Positions 8,797 through 17,490 of a DNA stretch of 64,000 nt are shown piece by piece (the stretch's first letter is position 1; every line of letters begins with the position of its first letter). Below the pieces are notes generated by a model. The model was not told the DNA's origin, made no database searches, and saw only the letters and a program-made list of their open reading frames with translations. Source of the stretch: Parvibaculum sp. (GTDB lineage: Bacteria; Pseudomonadota; Alphaproteobacteria; Parvibaculales; Parvibaculaceae); NCBI GenBank assembly GCA_030645235.1, contig JAUSMV010000012.1, positions 186,001 to 250,000 on the forward strand. The letters are read 5' to 3'. A program made the translations under genes and the position numbers.

Positions 8797-9165
8797 ATGT
8801 CTTCAAACGGAAAGTCGCAATGGCCGCTTTCGCGCATTGCGCTCTGGGTCGGTGTGGGGCTGGCGTCGCTCAGTCTTGCGATTACCTTGCGCTATTTCGT
8901 CATCGAACCCCATGACATGGGCTTTGCCTGTGCCGACACGGTGGCGCCCTGGTGGTGCACACCACGTCAGGGCGTGGTGATGATGCATCTTTGGAAAGCC
9001 TGGGGCTGGATCGGCCTTGCGGGCGGCGCGCTCGGTCTTGCCTTTGGCTGGCGTCCGGCGGTCTGGATCGGCTTCGTGATGAGTCTGATGGGGCTCGTTC
9101 TTTACAATGCCGATCTTGCGGCTATCGGCCTGATGCTTACGTGTTTGCGATTGCCGCGGGCTTAA
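8797..9165 (+). CDS. Small integral membrane protein, unknown function
   Basis: About 122 residues from ATG 8797; other in-frame ATGs at 8728 and 8755 would add a polar N-terminus. Three to four hydrophobic segments are visible (IALWVGVGLASLSLAITL, AWGWIGLAGGALGLAFG, AVWIGFVMSLMGLVLY, then a shorter one). Between the first two is a periplasmic-looking loop with two cysteines (FACADTVAPWWC). I do not recognise the family. Its 3' end overlaps the convergent GH17 gene by 29 bp. A link to that cell-surface enzyme is only positional. Confidence 0.6.
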   Translation: MSSNGKSQWPLSRIALWVGVGLASLSLAITLRYFVIEPHDMGFACADTVAPWWCTPRQGVVMMHLWKAWGWIGLAGGALGLAFGWRPAVWIGFVMSLMGLVLYNADLAAIGLMLTCLRLPRA

Positions 9166-10792
9166 CAAAAAAGCTTTTCAGCGTTGCGACGCATTGGCCA
9201 AACCACGGCACAATGAAGATGAGGTTCAGGGCACACCATGCAAGAGCATGCATGTTGAGCAGGCCTTCTTCCTGCGCGATGAGACCGGCCGTCACCACAA
9301 ATAGCAGCGAGAACACAACCTCTTCACGACGGTCAGCGACCACGCGTTTTTGATCACCGCGATTGAAGGCGAGCAACGCAAAGCTTAAGGCGGGTAATGC
9401 GAAAGCGGCGAGCGGGAAGTCGCGGTAGCGGTTGTCAAAGCTCAGGCCCAGTGAGACAACGAGAGCGGAGAAGGTGGCGGCAAGCTGTGTGAGACCGAGA
9501 TAAAGCGCGATGCAACGACCATGTTTTGTCGGCTTGCGCAGCCAGTTCAGCGTGTCGTAAATCGACAAAGGGGCAATGCCTGCGCGCTTTTTTGTGATTT
9601 CCGGCAGCACGAAATAGAGAACCGCCAGCGAGATTAGAAAGAGCAGCACTTCGACAATGCCTTCAATGGGCGAGCGCCATGCGACATGTGAATGCATGAT
9701 CTGTAGCAGCAGCGCCGATCCGGCAAAGCCAGCGCCGAAGCCTGCGCCCAGTCCGCCTAACGCTTCGGGCCTGCCGCCGCGCCATGCCATGACCGTGAGG
9801 ATGATGAGTGAGAAGCCAAAGGCGATGCCGGCCTTCATGCGCCAATCGGGATGTTCGGAGACGGGACCAACCCAGGGAAATTTCGCGATGCGCTCGGTGG
9901 TGAAGAAGCCCCAAGCGCCGCCCACTGTGCCTTCCTGCGCGCGTTTCCACGGCTGGTCATAGGCTTCGATGAGATTGTAATCGAGGTCATGCGTTTCGGC
10001 ATAGTCGGCAAAGCTGCGCAAATAAAGCGCCTGCGAAACGATGGAGGGACGTGCATCTTCGCGTTCGCGACCTGCACTGGGGAATCCTGTCTCGCCGATG
10101 AAGATGCGCTTGCCCGGAAAATGCTCTTCTGCTTCGTGGCGGACCTGATCGAGATAGGCAACACCATTGGCGGCCGATGTCGGATTGTCTTCCCAATAAG
10201 GCAGAATGTGGATGGTGATGAAGTCAACCGCCTGGCTGAGTTCAATGGGGGCTTTCAGCCAGAAGTCGGTCACATCGGCATAGGTGACCGGACGCGTCGT
10301 GGCGGCTTTGACCTGTTGGATATAACGCAACAGATCTTCAGGCGCCTGCTCGCCGCGCAACAGAACTTCATTGCCGACAATGATGGCGCGGATCGCTTCG
10401 GGGTTGGCGTTGACGGTTTCGATGGCCTTGGCGATTTGCTTTTGATTGAACTCTTCGCTGAAGCCGATCCAAATTCCCAGCAGCACCTGCAAATTATGTT
10501 TGGCGGCGAGCGGCACGGCAGCATCCAGCCCGTGATCGACACTGTAGATGCGCACGCAATCAGTCACTGCCGAGAGTTGCGCAAAATCCTGATCCATATT
10601 GGCGGGATCGGCGACCAGCGTCTGATCAAAGGGGGTCTCGTCGCCGCGATAGGGTGTGTAGCTCACGCAATGAACCTTACCCGATGGCGCATCGACCATG
10701 GCGATGGGTGCGCCCAGATATTTCCAGATACAAACGCTGATCAGGGCAGCAGCGACGATGCCAAGCAGATAGGGAAGGGGCGCCATTTTCAT
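9137..10792 (-). CDS. Membrane-bound GH17-type beta-glucan enzyme
   Basis: A 551-residue protein. I chose ATG 10792 (MKMAPLPYLLGIV) because it starts a membrane anchor and because a terminator hairpin lies in the longer open frame upstream. After one N-terminal transmembrane helix there is a GH17-like catalytic domain (about 38-330) with acid/base IIVGNEVLL (Glu142) and nucleophile FIGETGFPSAG (Glu234). Six to eight hydrophobic segments follow (about 325-540). GH17-membrane fusions in proteobacteria are linked to beta-1,3/1,6-glucan or cyclic glucan processing. No glycosyltransferase is adjacent. It probably acts in the periplasm. Confidence 0.82.
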   Translation of the reverse strand: MKMAPLPYLLGIVAAALISVCIWKYLGAPIAMVDAPSGKVHCVSYTPYRGDETPFDQTLVADPANMDQDFAQLSAVTDCVRIYSVDHGLDAAVPLAAKHNLQVLLGIWIGFSEEFNQKQIAKAIETVNANPEAIRAIIVGNEVLLRGEQAPEDLLRYIQQVKAATTRPVTYADVTDFWLKAPIELSQAVDFITIHILPYWEDNPTSAANGVAYLDQVRHEAEEHFPGKRIFIGETGFPSAGREREDARPSIVSQALYLRSFADYAETHDLDYNLIEAYDQPWKRAQEGTVGGAWGFFTTERIAKFPWVGPVSEHPDWRMKAGIAFGFSLIILTVMAWRGGRPEALGGLGAGFGAGFAGSALLLQIMHSHVAWRSPIEGIVEVLLFLISLAVLYFVLPEITKKRAGIAPLSIYDTLNWLRKPTKHGRCIALYLGLTQLAATFSALVVSLGLSFDNRYRDFPLAAFALPALSFALLAFNRGDQKRVVADRREEVVFSLLFVVTAGLIAQEEGLLNMHALAWCALNLIFIVPWFGQCVATLKSFFVKPAAIANT

Positions 10793-10880
10793 GTGGGGAA
10801 CTTCTTGCGACCAAGGATCAAGCCGCGAGGGATAGCACCCTTTGCCCGATCTGATCAATCGACTCCCCCGCTTGCTAAAA

Positions 10881-10914
10881 GAAAACGGCGCAGGATCATA
10901 TCTTGCGCCGTTTT
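10881..10914 (-). terminator. Terminator after the NtrC-type regulator
   Basis: AAAACGGCGCA and TGCGCCGTTTT form an 11-bp perfect stem around a 12-nt loop. The flanks are T-rich on the minus strand (TTTTCTTTT). It stops minus transcription from the response-regulator gene and supports the downstream start of the GH17 gene at 10792. Confidence 0.85.
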
Positions 10915-10940
10915 GTCTCAATTACGGGAAGGGGGTGCGA

Positions 10941-12485
10941 TCAGCTTTCGCGGACCTCAAGGCCCAGATCGCGGACTTTGCGATAGAGCGTTGAGCGACC
11001 GATGCCGAGGCGACGGGCAACTTCCGTCATATGACCTTTATATTTGTCGATCGCGAGACGGATGAGTTCCGCTTCGATGTCTTCAAGCTTGCGCATGTTG
11101 CCCGCGTCATCGGTGATGGCGATGCCATCAGAGAAATTCGACATCGCAAACTCGGCAAGCGTGTTGCGGTTTTCAGGGGCGGCATAAGCGGGCTGTGCTG
11201 CCGGCTGTGCCACTGAAGAGATATAGGCCTGCGACGCAGGTTGAGGTGCGGCGTGAGAAGTGTCGCGCATGCCCGAAGGAATGGCGGCAGCTGCATAGCC
11301 TTCGACAAGGCTTGCCACTTGCGGGAAGTCAGAGACTTCCAGCATGTCGCCGTCGCAAAGCACGATGGCGCGGAACACAGTGTTTTCCACCTGACGCACA
11401 TTGCCCGGCCAGTCAAAGGCCATCAGCATGGTCATGGCTTCGCGCGAAATACCGACAACGGGTTTGCCTTCTTCGGCCGAGAGGCGGCGGATGAAATGGG
11501 CGACCAGATCGGGAATGTCGTCTTTGCGCTGGCGCAGAGGCGGCACGTTCATGGGGAAGACGTTGAGACGGTAATAAAGATCTTCGCGGAAGCGGCCTTC
11601 TTTGACCATCTGCAAGAGATCGCGGTTCGTTGCCGAGATCAAACGGATATCGACTTTGACAGGTTTTTTCGAGCCGACGGGATCGACTTCGCCCTGCTGC
11701 AACGCGCGCAGAAGTTTCACCTGCACATCAAGCGGCAGCTCGCCGATTTCGTCGAGGAAGAGCGTGCCGCCGCTGGCTTCCTGGAATTTACCGGCATGCT
11801 TGTCATTGGCACCTGTGAAGGCACCCTTCTCATGACCGAACAAAATGCTCTCGACGAGATTTTCGGGGATCGCACCGCAATTGACGGTGATGAAGGGCTT
11901 TCCGGCGCGGTCGCCTTCGCCCTGAATGGCGCTGGCGATCAGTTCTTTGCCGACGCCGCTTTCGCCTTCGATGAGAATCGGAATGTTTGACTGTGCGGCG
12001 CGTTTGCCGAGACGGATCACCTGATCCATGCCCTGACTGCGGGCAATGAGATCACCGAATGTCATACGTCCGGATTGTTTCTTTTGAAGCCGTGAAATTT
12101 CGCCGGTCAGGGCGTTAACTTTGAGTGCGTTGCGCATCGACACATGAAGCCGCTCAGGGCTTACAGGTTTGATGACAAAGTCGGTGGCCCCTTCGCGCAT
12201 CACGTTCACGACTGTCTCAATACCGCCATGAGCCGTCAGTACAATGATCGGAAGATTGGGTTTGTGCGGATGGACGCGTTTTAAAACTTCCATGCCATCG
12301 ACGCCGGGCATGACAAGATCAAGAACAACGAGCGAGATTTCAGCGCCCGATGGTCCCTCAAGATAAGCAATGGCTGCTTCGCCGCCATCAACAGGTACGG
12401 CGCGGTAGCCATCGCGATTAACGACTTCCTCCAAAATGCGTCGCTGCGCTGGGTCGTCGTCCACGATCAGGATGGCCTGAGTCAT
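10941..12485 (-). CDS. NtrC-family sigma-54-dependent response regulator
   Basis: A 514-residue response regulator. The receiver domain (1-120) has acidic DDD at 9-11, phospho-acceptor Asp56 and Lys106. The AAA+ domain (145-380) has Walker A GESGVGKE (174-181), the sigma-54 contact loop GAFTGA (221-226), Walker B LFLDEIGEL and the R-finger region. After a Pro/Ala-rich linker (about 395-440) comes a Fis-type helix-turn-helix at the C-terminus (EVARRLGIGRSTLYRKVRDL). It should activate sigma-54 promoters upon phosphorylation. No histidine kinase is adjacent. It resembles alphaproteobacterial TacA-like regulators, but I cannot assign a target. Confidence 0.93.
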   Translation of the reverse strand: MTQAILIVDDDPAQRRILEEVVNRDGYRAVPVDGGEAAIAYLEGPSGAEISLVVLDLVMPGVDGMEVLKRVHPHKPNLPIIVLTAHGGIETVVNVMREGATDFVIKPVSPERLHVSMRNALKVNALTGEISRLQKKQSGRMTFGDLIARSQGMDQVIRLGKRAAQSNIPILIEGESGVGKELIASAIQGEGDRAGKPFITVNCGAIPENLVESILFGHEKGAFTGANDKHAGKFQEASGGTLFLDEIGELPLDVQVKLLRALQQGEVDPVGSKKPVKVDIRLISATNRDLLQMVKEGRFREDLYYRLNVFPMNVPPLRQRKDDIPDLVAHFIRRLSAEEGKPVVGISREAMTMLMAFDWPGNVRQVENTVFRAIVLCDGDMLEVSDFPQVASLVEGYAAAAIPSGMRDTSHAAPQPASQAYISSVAQPAAQPAYAAPENRNTLAEFAMSNFSDGIAITDDAGNMRKLEDIEAELIRLAIDKYKGHMTEVARRLGIGRSTLYRKVRDLGLEVRES

Positions 12486-12850
12486 TTCGTGCCTCGGTTT
12501 TGTCTTCTCAAACAGCGTTCAGAAGAACGGGTCAGTGACGGATGCTGGCCCATAATGGGGCGAATTGGTAAACACGACCTTAACCCCGCCCGACATTCAA
12601 TATTGAGCGCATTTTACCCATAAAGCCGTGAAAACTGTGCATAAAATGGTTAATTCACAAATCGTCACGCAAGCGGAACAGTGTTGCCATCAAGTGACTC
12701 GTAGGTTGTAACTTGAGGCTTTTGGGCAAATCGGGTTGATGATTGCCCGGATTCCGTGCGATTACCTTACTCTGATGCAAGTAACCGGTACATCCGGACC
12801 GCGCGCCTTTCCGGTGTGTGGCTAGAGCATAAATAACGACGGAGATTGGG
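12486..12850. other. Divergent intergenic region, 365 bp
   Basis: This stretch separates the minus response-regulator gene from the plus lipoprotein gene and must hold both promoters. It is AT-richer around 12590-12665. I see no gene, no repeat copy, no convincing CtrA site (TTAA-N7-TTAA) and no sigma-54 GG-N10-GC element that I would defend. Confidence 0.5.
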
Positions 12851-13693
12851 ATGAAAATGATATCCCGCCTTATCGCGCTGGGAACTTTCCTTGTGCTGGC
12901 AGGCTGCGGCACATGGACCGCTGAATCGTATCTGCATGAAACGATCAGTGGCGACTCCTTTAATGCGTGTCTTGCTCGCGAATACCAAGAGCGCGCCACG
13001 TCTGAAGCCTATGTTGACTGCAACTGGGTGGATACAGCAGCAATCGTTGCCAAGGGTCGCGCCGCGGCCGCTGGTGAAACGGTTCTTCCCTGGGATCCCG
13101 CCACACGTGGCGTTCTCCCGGCGGACCTTCCTGAATTGCAGGAAGCTCGCGCAAAGCTTTTGGCCGTGCTTGACGCCGATGGCCGCACAGGTCCCCGTGC
13201 TTGCCAGTGCGCAAAGGCACAACGCTACTATGACGGTTGGGTCGAACAGGCCAGCGACAACAAGCTCGGAGCCAATGGCTCATGGCTTGGTGGCGAAGGC
13301 GGTCCGGTGCAGCCGGAACGCGTAGCTGCTGAAAAGGCTGCTTTCTATGAAGCCCTGACAGCTTGCGAAGCCAAAGAAGCTCTCGGCTGGACCATCTATT
13401 TCGGCTTCAACAAGTCGAACCTGACGCAGGAAGCTCAGGCCGTGATCGCAGAAATTGCGAAATCGGACGCCGCCTCCTTCGCCGTGACGGGTCACACCGA
13501 TACGTCGGGTAGCAATGCCTACAACGCCGCGCTCGGTGAGCGTCGCGCCGGTGCTGTTGCCGATGCTCTGAAGTCCAATGGCAAGGGAACTTGCAACGTG
13601 GTTTCGGAAGGTGAATCGAACCTCGCAGTCGCCACGGGCGATGGCGTGCGTGAGCCGCTCAACCGCCGTGCGGTTGTGTCGACCTGCCCGTAA
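12851..13693 (+). CDS. OmpA-family outer-membrane lipoprotein
   Basis: A 280-residue lipoprotein. The signal peptide MKMISRLIALGTFLVLAGC carries the lipobox LAGC with Cys19. The middle region (about 30-170) is of unknown fold with several cysteines. The C-terminal 100 residues are an OmpA-like peptidoglycan-binding domain: IYFGFNKSNLTQEAQ, VTGHTDTSGSNAYN and LNRRAVVSTC. It should tether outer membrane to peptidoglycan. GGAGATTGGG precedes the ATG. It is transcribed alone and ends in a strong terminator at 13717-13749. Confidence 0.9.
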   Translation: MKMISRLIALGTFLVLAGCGTWTAESYLHETISGDSFNACLAREYQERATSEAYVDCNWVDTAAIVAKGRAAAAGETVLPWDPATRGVLPADLPELQEARAKLLAVLDADGRTGPRACQCAKAQRYYDGWVEQASDNKLGANGSWLGGEGGPVQPERVAAEKAAFYEALTACEAKEALGWTIYFGFNKSNLTQEAQAVIAEIAKSDAASFAVTGHTDTSGSNAYNAALGERRAGAVADALKSNGKGTCNVVSEGESNLAVATGDGVREPLNRRAVVSTCP

Positions 13694-13716
13694 GGCATCG
13701 TCACTAACTTAATATG

Positions 13717-13749
13717 AAAGGCCCCGGTCGTGTGACCGGGGCCTTTTTG
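13717..13749 (+). terminator. Strong Rho-independent terminator of the OmpA lipoprotein gene
   Basis: AAAGGCCCCGGTC and GACCGGGGCCTTT form a 13-bp stem with a short GTGT loop, followed by a T run. It cleanly separates the lipoprotein from the pepF run. Confidence 0.95.
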
Positions 13750-13836
13750 TTTACCCCGTTATGTTCGTTTGATTGTTGAACATGGCTTGGCGCAGCGCGA
13801 TATAAGAGGGAACCGCCTTTCACCTCCGGAGCCTTT

Positions 13837-15660
13837 ATGTCCATTCCCCGCTCGCCTGCCGAACCGGTCTCTGCCGCCTCTCCGCGTGACCGGCTCCCCG
13901 TCTGGGACCTTACAGATCTCTATGCAGGCACCGACTCACCTGCGCTGAAAGCCGATCTCGATGACGCGGCAAAGGCGGCGCAGGCCTTCTCGGCAAGCTG
14001 GCGCGGCAAGCTCGAAGCTTTGGCAGTGGCCCCCAATGGCGGCGACCAGATTGCGGTTGCCATGCGCGATTACGAATCGCTGCAGGACAAGCTCGGTCGG
14101 GTCATGTCCTATGCCGGGCTTCTCTATGCGACCGATAATACCAATCCTGTGAATGCCAAATTCTACGGTGATATGCAGGAATGCGTGACCGTGATCTCGA
14201 CGGATCTTTTGTTCTTCACGCTTGAACTCAACCGCCTTGATGACACGGCCATGTCCTCGGCCCTCACATCGCCTGCGCTTGCCCATTACGCGCCGTGGCT
14301 GCGCGATCTGCGCACCATGCGGCCCTATCAGCTGTCTGATGACATTGAAACATTGCTGCACGAAAAAAGTGTGACGGGCCGCAGCGCCTGGAACCGTCTC
14401 TATGATGAAACTCTTTCGCGACTCACTTTCGGAATTGACGGTGAGATGAAATCGCTTGAGGCGGTATTGAGCCAACTCACGGATCGTAAGCAGGATAAAC
14501 GCAAACAGGCCGCCGATGCGCTTGCTAAAACCTTCAGCGCCAATATCGCCACCTTCACGCTTGTCACCAACACGCTCGCCAAAGACAAAGAGATCGAAGA
14601 CCGCTGGCGCAAATTTGCCGACATTGCCGACAGCCGCCACATTGCCAATTGCGTTGAGGCACCGGTTGTCGCCGCACTTGTTGATGCCGTGCGCAACTCC
14701 TATCCGCAATTGTCGCATCGCTATTACGCGATGAAGGCGAAATGGCTCGGGTTAGAGAAGCTCGAATACTGGGACCGCAACGCGCCGTTGCCGGATGCGG
14801 ATGACGCGCAAATCCCCTGGGGTCAGGCGCGCGATACGGTGTTGTCAGCGTATCGTGGCTTCACGCCGCAAATGGCTGAGATCGCCGAACAGTTTTTCGA
14901 CAAGGGCTGGATCGACGCGCCCTTGCGTCCGGGCAAAGCCACCGGCGCCTTCGCGCATCCCACTGTGCCGAGTGCGCATCCTTATGTGCTTGTGAACTAT
15001 CAGGGCAAGACGCGCGATGTGATGACACTGGCCCACGAGCTTGGTCACGGCGTCCATCAGGTGCTTGCCGCCAAACAAGGCGCGCTCATGGCCGACACAC
15101 CGCTGACACTTGCTGAGACGGCGAGCGTGTTCGGCGAGATGCTGACCTTCCGCAAACTCCTTGCCGACACCACCGATCCCAAGCGCCGCAAAGCGATGAT
15201 CGCGGGCAAGGTTGAGGACATGCTCAACACGGTGGTGCGCCAGATCGCGTTTTACACGTTTGAACGCCGCATCCACACCGCGCGGCGCGAAGGCGAGCTC
15301 ACAGCAGAACAGATCGGCAAGATCTGGCTCGAAGTGCAATCCGAAAGCCTCGGCCCCGCCATCAATATGAGCGAAGGCTATGAGACCTACTGGTGCTACA
15401 TCTCGCATTTCATTCATGCGCCGTTTTATGTCTATGCCTACGCCTTCGGTGATTGCCTCGTGAATTCGCTCTATGCCGTCTATGCGCAGGCGTCGGACGG
15501 CTTTGCCGAGCGTTATCTCGACATGCTGAAAGCAGGCGGCACGCTCCGCCACAAAGAGCTTCTCGCGCCTTTCGGTCTTGATGCCAGCGATCCCGCCTTC
15601 TGGGACAAGGGTCTCTCCGTTATCCGCGGGCTGATTGACGAGCTGGAAGCCACTGAATGA
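13837..15660 (+). CDS. pepF: M3-family oligoendopeptidase F-like metallopeptidase
   Basis: A 607-residue zinc metallopeptidase of family M3. The catalytic motif is HELGH (His400, Glu401, His404), and the third zinc ligand Glu is probably in TLAETASVFGEML. Further family blocks are AHPYVLVNYQG and YYAMKAKWLG. It cleaves short peptides in the cytosol; no signal peptide is seen. CTCCGGAGCC lies upstream of the ATG. Its stop overlaps the next start (ATGA), coupling it to the UbiB-like kinase, and the run continues through 18459. Confidence 0.93.
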   Translation: MSIPRSPAEPVSAASPRDRLPVWDLTDLYAGTDSPALKADLDDAAKAAQAFSASWRGKLEALAVAPNGGDQIAVAMRDYESLQDKLGRVMSYAGLLYATDNTNPVNAKFYGDMQECVTVISTDLLFFTLELNRLDDTAMSSALTSPALAHYAPWLRDLRTMRPYQLSDDIETLLHEKSVTGRSAWNRLYDETLSRLTFGIDGEMKSLEAVLSQLTDRKQDKRKQAADALAKTFSANIATFTLVTNTLAKDKEIEDRWRKFADIADSRHIANCVEAPVVAALVDAVRNSYPQLSHRYYAMKAKWLGLEKLEYWDRNAPLPDADDAQIPWGQARDTVLSAYRGFTPQMAEIAEQFFDKGWIDAPLRPGKATGAFAHPTVPSAHPYVLVNYQGKTRDVMTLAHELGHGVHQVLAAKQGALMADTPLTLAETASVFGEMLTFRKLLADTTDPKRRKAMIAGKVEDMLNTVVRQIAFYTFERRIHTARREGELTAEQIGKIWLEVQSESLGPAINMSEGYETYWCYISHFIHAPFYVYAYAFGDCLVNSLYAVYAQASDGFAERYLDMLKAGGTLRHKELLAPFGLDASDPAFWDKGLSVIRGLIDELEATE

Positions 15661-17021
15661 GTGATGATAAGCCTGACGAGGAAGGTAACAGCCTCGGACG
15701 GCGCATGAAGCGTTATGCGCAGGTCGGTGCGGGCATGGGCGGCATTGCGGCGAAAGTCGCGGGCCAGCGCGTCTTCGGCATGACGCCCAATAATGACAAG
15801 ACGGCGCGCGAGTTGAAGCAGGCGCTGGGTGGTCTCAAAGGCCCGATCATGAAAGTCGCGCAGATGCTCGCGACCGTGCCTGATGTGGTGCCCGCCGAAT
15901 TTTCGCTTGAATTGTCCGAGTTGCAATCCGCCGCGCCGCCGATGGGCTGGCCTTTTGTGAAGCGGCGTATGCGGGCCGAACTTGGCGCAGGTTGGGAAGC
16001 GAAGTTCAAATCTTTTGAACATGAGGCCGCGGCTGCCGCGTCTCTCGGTCAGGTGCATCGTGCCGTCTCGCTCGACGGCGTGCGCCTTGCCACCAAACTT
16101 CAATATCCCGATATGCAATCGGCAGTGGATGCCGATCTCAATCAACTGGGACTGATCTTCTCCATTCACCGCCGTCTCGATCAGACAGTTGATACGCGCG
16201 AAATCTATGCCGAAATCCGCGCGCGTCTTGTTGAGGAACTGGATTATGAGCGCGAGGCCGCGCATATGCGGCTTTATAAAAACATCTTTGCCGACGAGGC
16301 GCGCGTTGCCGTGCCTGATGTGGTGGACGCGCTTTCCACCCATCGCCTGCTCACCATGACATGGCTCGATGGCGCGCCGCTCTTGTCGTTCCGCGATCAC
16401 ACACTCAAAGAGCGCAACGCGATTGCGGAAGCCATGTTCATTGCCTGGTGGCGACCGTTCAATCAATACGGCGTCATTCACGGCGATCCGCATCTCGGCA
16501 ACTACACCGTGCGTCCCGACCTCGGCATCAATCTTCTCGACTATGGCTGCATCCGCATTTTCCCGCCCGCCTTTGTCGGTGGCGTGGTCGAGCTTTACCG
16601 CGCCTTGGAAGCAGGTGATCGTGACCGCGCGGCCCATGCTTACACGACATGGGGCTTCACCAATCTCAGCAATGAACTCATTGATGTGCTGAATGTCTGG
16701 GCGAGCTTCATCTATGCGCCGATGCTCGACAATCGTGTGCGCTCCATCGCCGATGGTGTGAAGCCCGCCGACTATGGCCGCAAGGAAGCTTTTGAGGTTC
16801 ATCAGGCGCTGAAGAAACTCGGGCCCGTGACGCCGCCGCGCGAATTTGTCTTTATGGACCGCGCGGCCATCGGTTTGGGCGGCGTGTTTCTTCATCTCGG
16901 CGCGGAGTTGAATTTCTACAAGCTCTTCAACGAAGCGATTGAAGGCTTTGAAACTGGTAAACTTGGCAAACGACAGGCAGCCGCGCTAAAGAAGGCGGGC
17001 GTTCCCGCTTCCCTGGCGTAA
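15657..17021 (+). CDS. UbiB/ABC1 (ADCK)-family atypical kinase
   Basis: A 454-residue protein of the ABC1/AarF/UbiB family. It has the Ala-rich loop AAAAASLGQVH, catalytic VIHGDPHLGNY and a DFG equivalent in LLDYGCI. The N-terminal family motif KxGQ reads KVAQ here (Lys66-Gln69), a Gly to Ala change. Family members support ubiquinone synthesis through an ATPase activity that may extract lipid intermediates. C-terminal membrane helices typical of UbiB are not evident, so it may be a paralogue rather than UbiB itself. It overlaps pepF by 4 bp. Confidence 0.87.
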   Translation: MSDDKPDEEGNSLGRRMKRYAQVGAGMGGIAAKVAGQRVFGMTPNNDKTARELKQALGGLKGPIMKVAQMLATVPDVVPAEFSLELSELQSAAPPMGWPFVKRRMRAELGAGWEAKFKSFEHEAAAAASLGQVHRAVSLDGVRLATKLQYPDMQSAVDADLNQLGLIFSIHRRLDQTVDTREIYAEIRARLVEELDYEREAAHMRLYKNIFADEARVAVPDVVDALSTHRLLTMTWLDGAPLLSFRDHTLKERNAIAEAMFIAWWRPFNQYGVIHGDPHLGNYTVRPDLGINLLDYGCIRIFPPAFVGGVVELYRALEAGDRDRAAHAYTTWGFTNLSNELIDVLNVWASFIYAPMLDNRVRSIADGVKPADYGRKEAFEVHQALKKLGPVTPPREFVFMDRAAIGLGGVFLHLGAELNFYKLFNEAIEGFETGKLGKRQAAALKKAGVPASLA

Positions 17022-17036
17022 TAAAAGAGTGCCCCC

Positions 17037-17486
17037 ATGACCGACGATCTGCTCGAAGACCATTCCTTCACGTTGCCCGAAGGCTATCAGCAGATGAACT
17101 GGATGCGCGGCTTCGGGCGTCAGATGGGTCCGCTGTTTGAAAAGCTTGACGGGCATGGCGGCTATACGCGCGCGTTCCGTGTGGAAGAACATCACGTCAA
17201 CGGTATGACCAATTGCCATGGCGGCATGTTGATGGCTTTTGCTGATATGGCCTTTGGTCATGTGATCTCGGTGAAGGCGCATAAATATTGGGTCACGGTG
17301 CGTCTTCTCACGGATTTTCTGTCGGGTGCCAAACTCGGCGAATGGGTCGAAGGCAGTGGCGAGTTGATCGCCGTCGAAGATGATTTTTACACCGTGCAGG
17401 GCCGCGTCTGGGTCGGTGATCGTACGATCCTCACTGGCAGCGCCATTTTCAAATCATTGGGCGACCGCCCTGCCGTGAAGGGTTGA
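17037..17486 (+). CDS. PaaI-type hotdog thioesterase
   Basis: A 149-residue hotdog-fold protein with the PaaI/YbgC-like block [16 protein letters not shown], then [25 protein letters not shown] and [22 protein letters not shown]. Members hydrolyse acyl-CoA thioesters in the cytosol. The true substrate is unknown. It starts 15 bp after the kinase gene and ends 4 bp before the hydrolase gene, so these are one transcription unit. Confidence 0.87.
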   Translation: MTDDLLEDHSFTLPEGYQQMNWMRGFGRQMGPLFEKLDGHGGYTRAFRVEEHHVNGMTNCHGGMLMAFADMAFGHVISVKAHKYWVTVRLLTDFLSGAKLGEWVEGSGELIAVEDDFYTVQGRVWVGDRTILTGSAIFKSLGDRPAVKG

Positions 17487-17490
17487 TCTT

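Noticed and set aside
12486-12850. Possible sigma-54 or CtrA sites near the NtrC-type regulator
   Set aside because: Half-sites such as TTAACC are present, but no full TTAA-N7-TTAA or GG-N10-GC match could be defended.
15513-16895. Long open frame on minus opposite the UbiB-like kinase
   Set aside because: It is antisense to a strongly conserved gene, is His/Arg-rich from codon-position bias and matches no family. Similar antisense frames at 13936-14718, 37416-38453 and 62099-63190 are rejected for the same reason.
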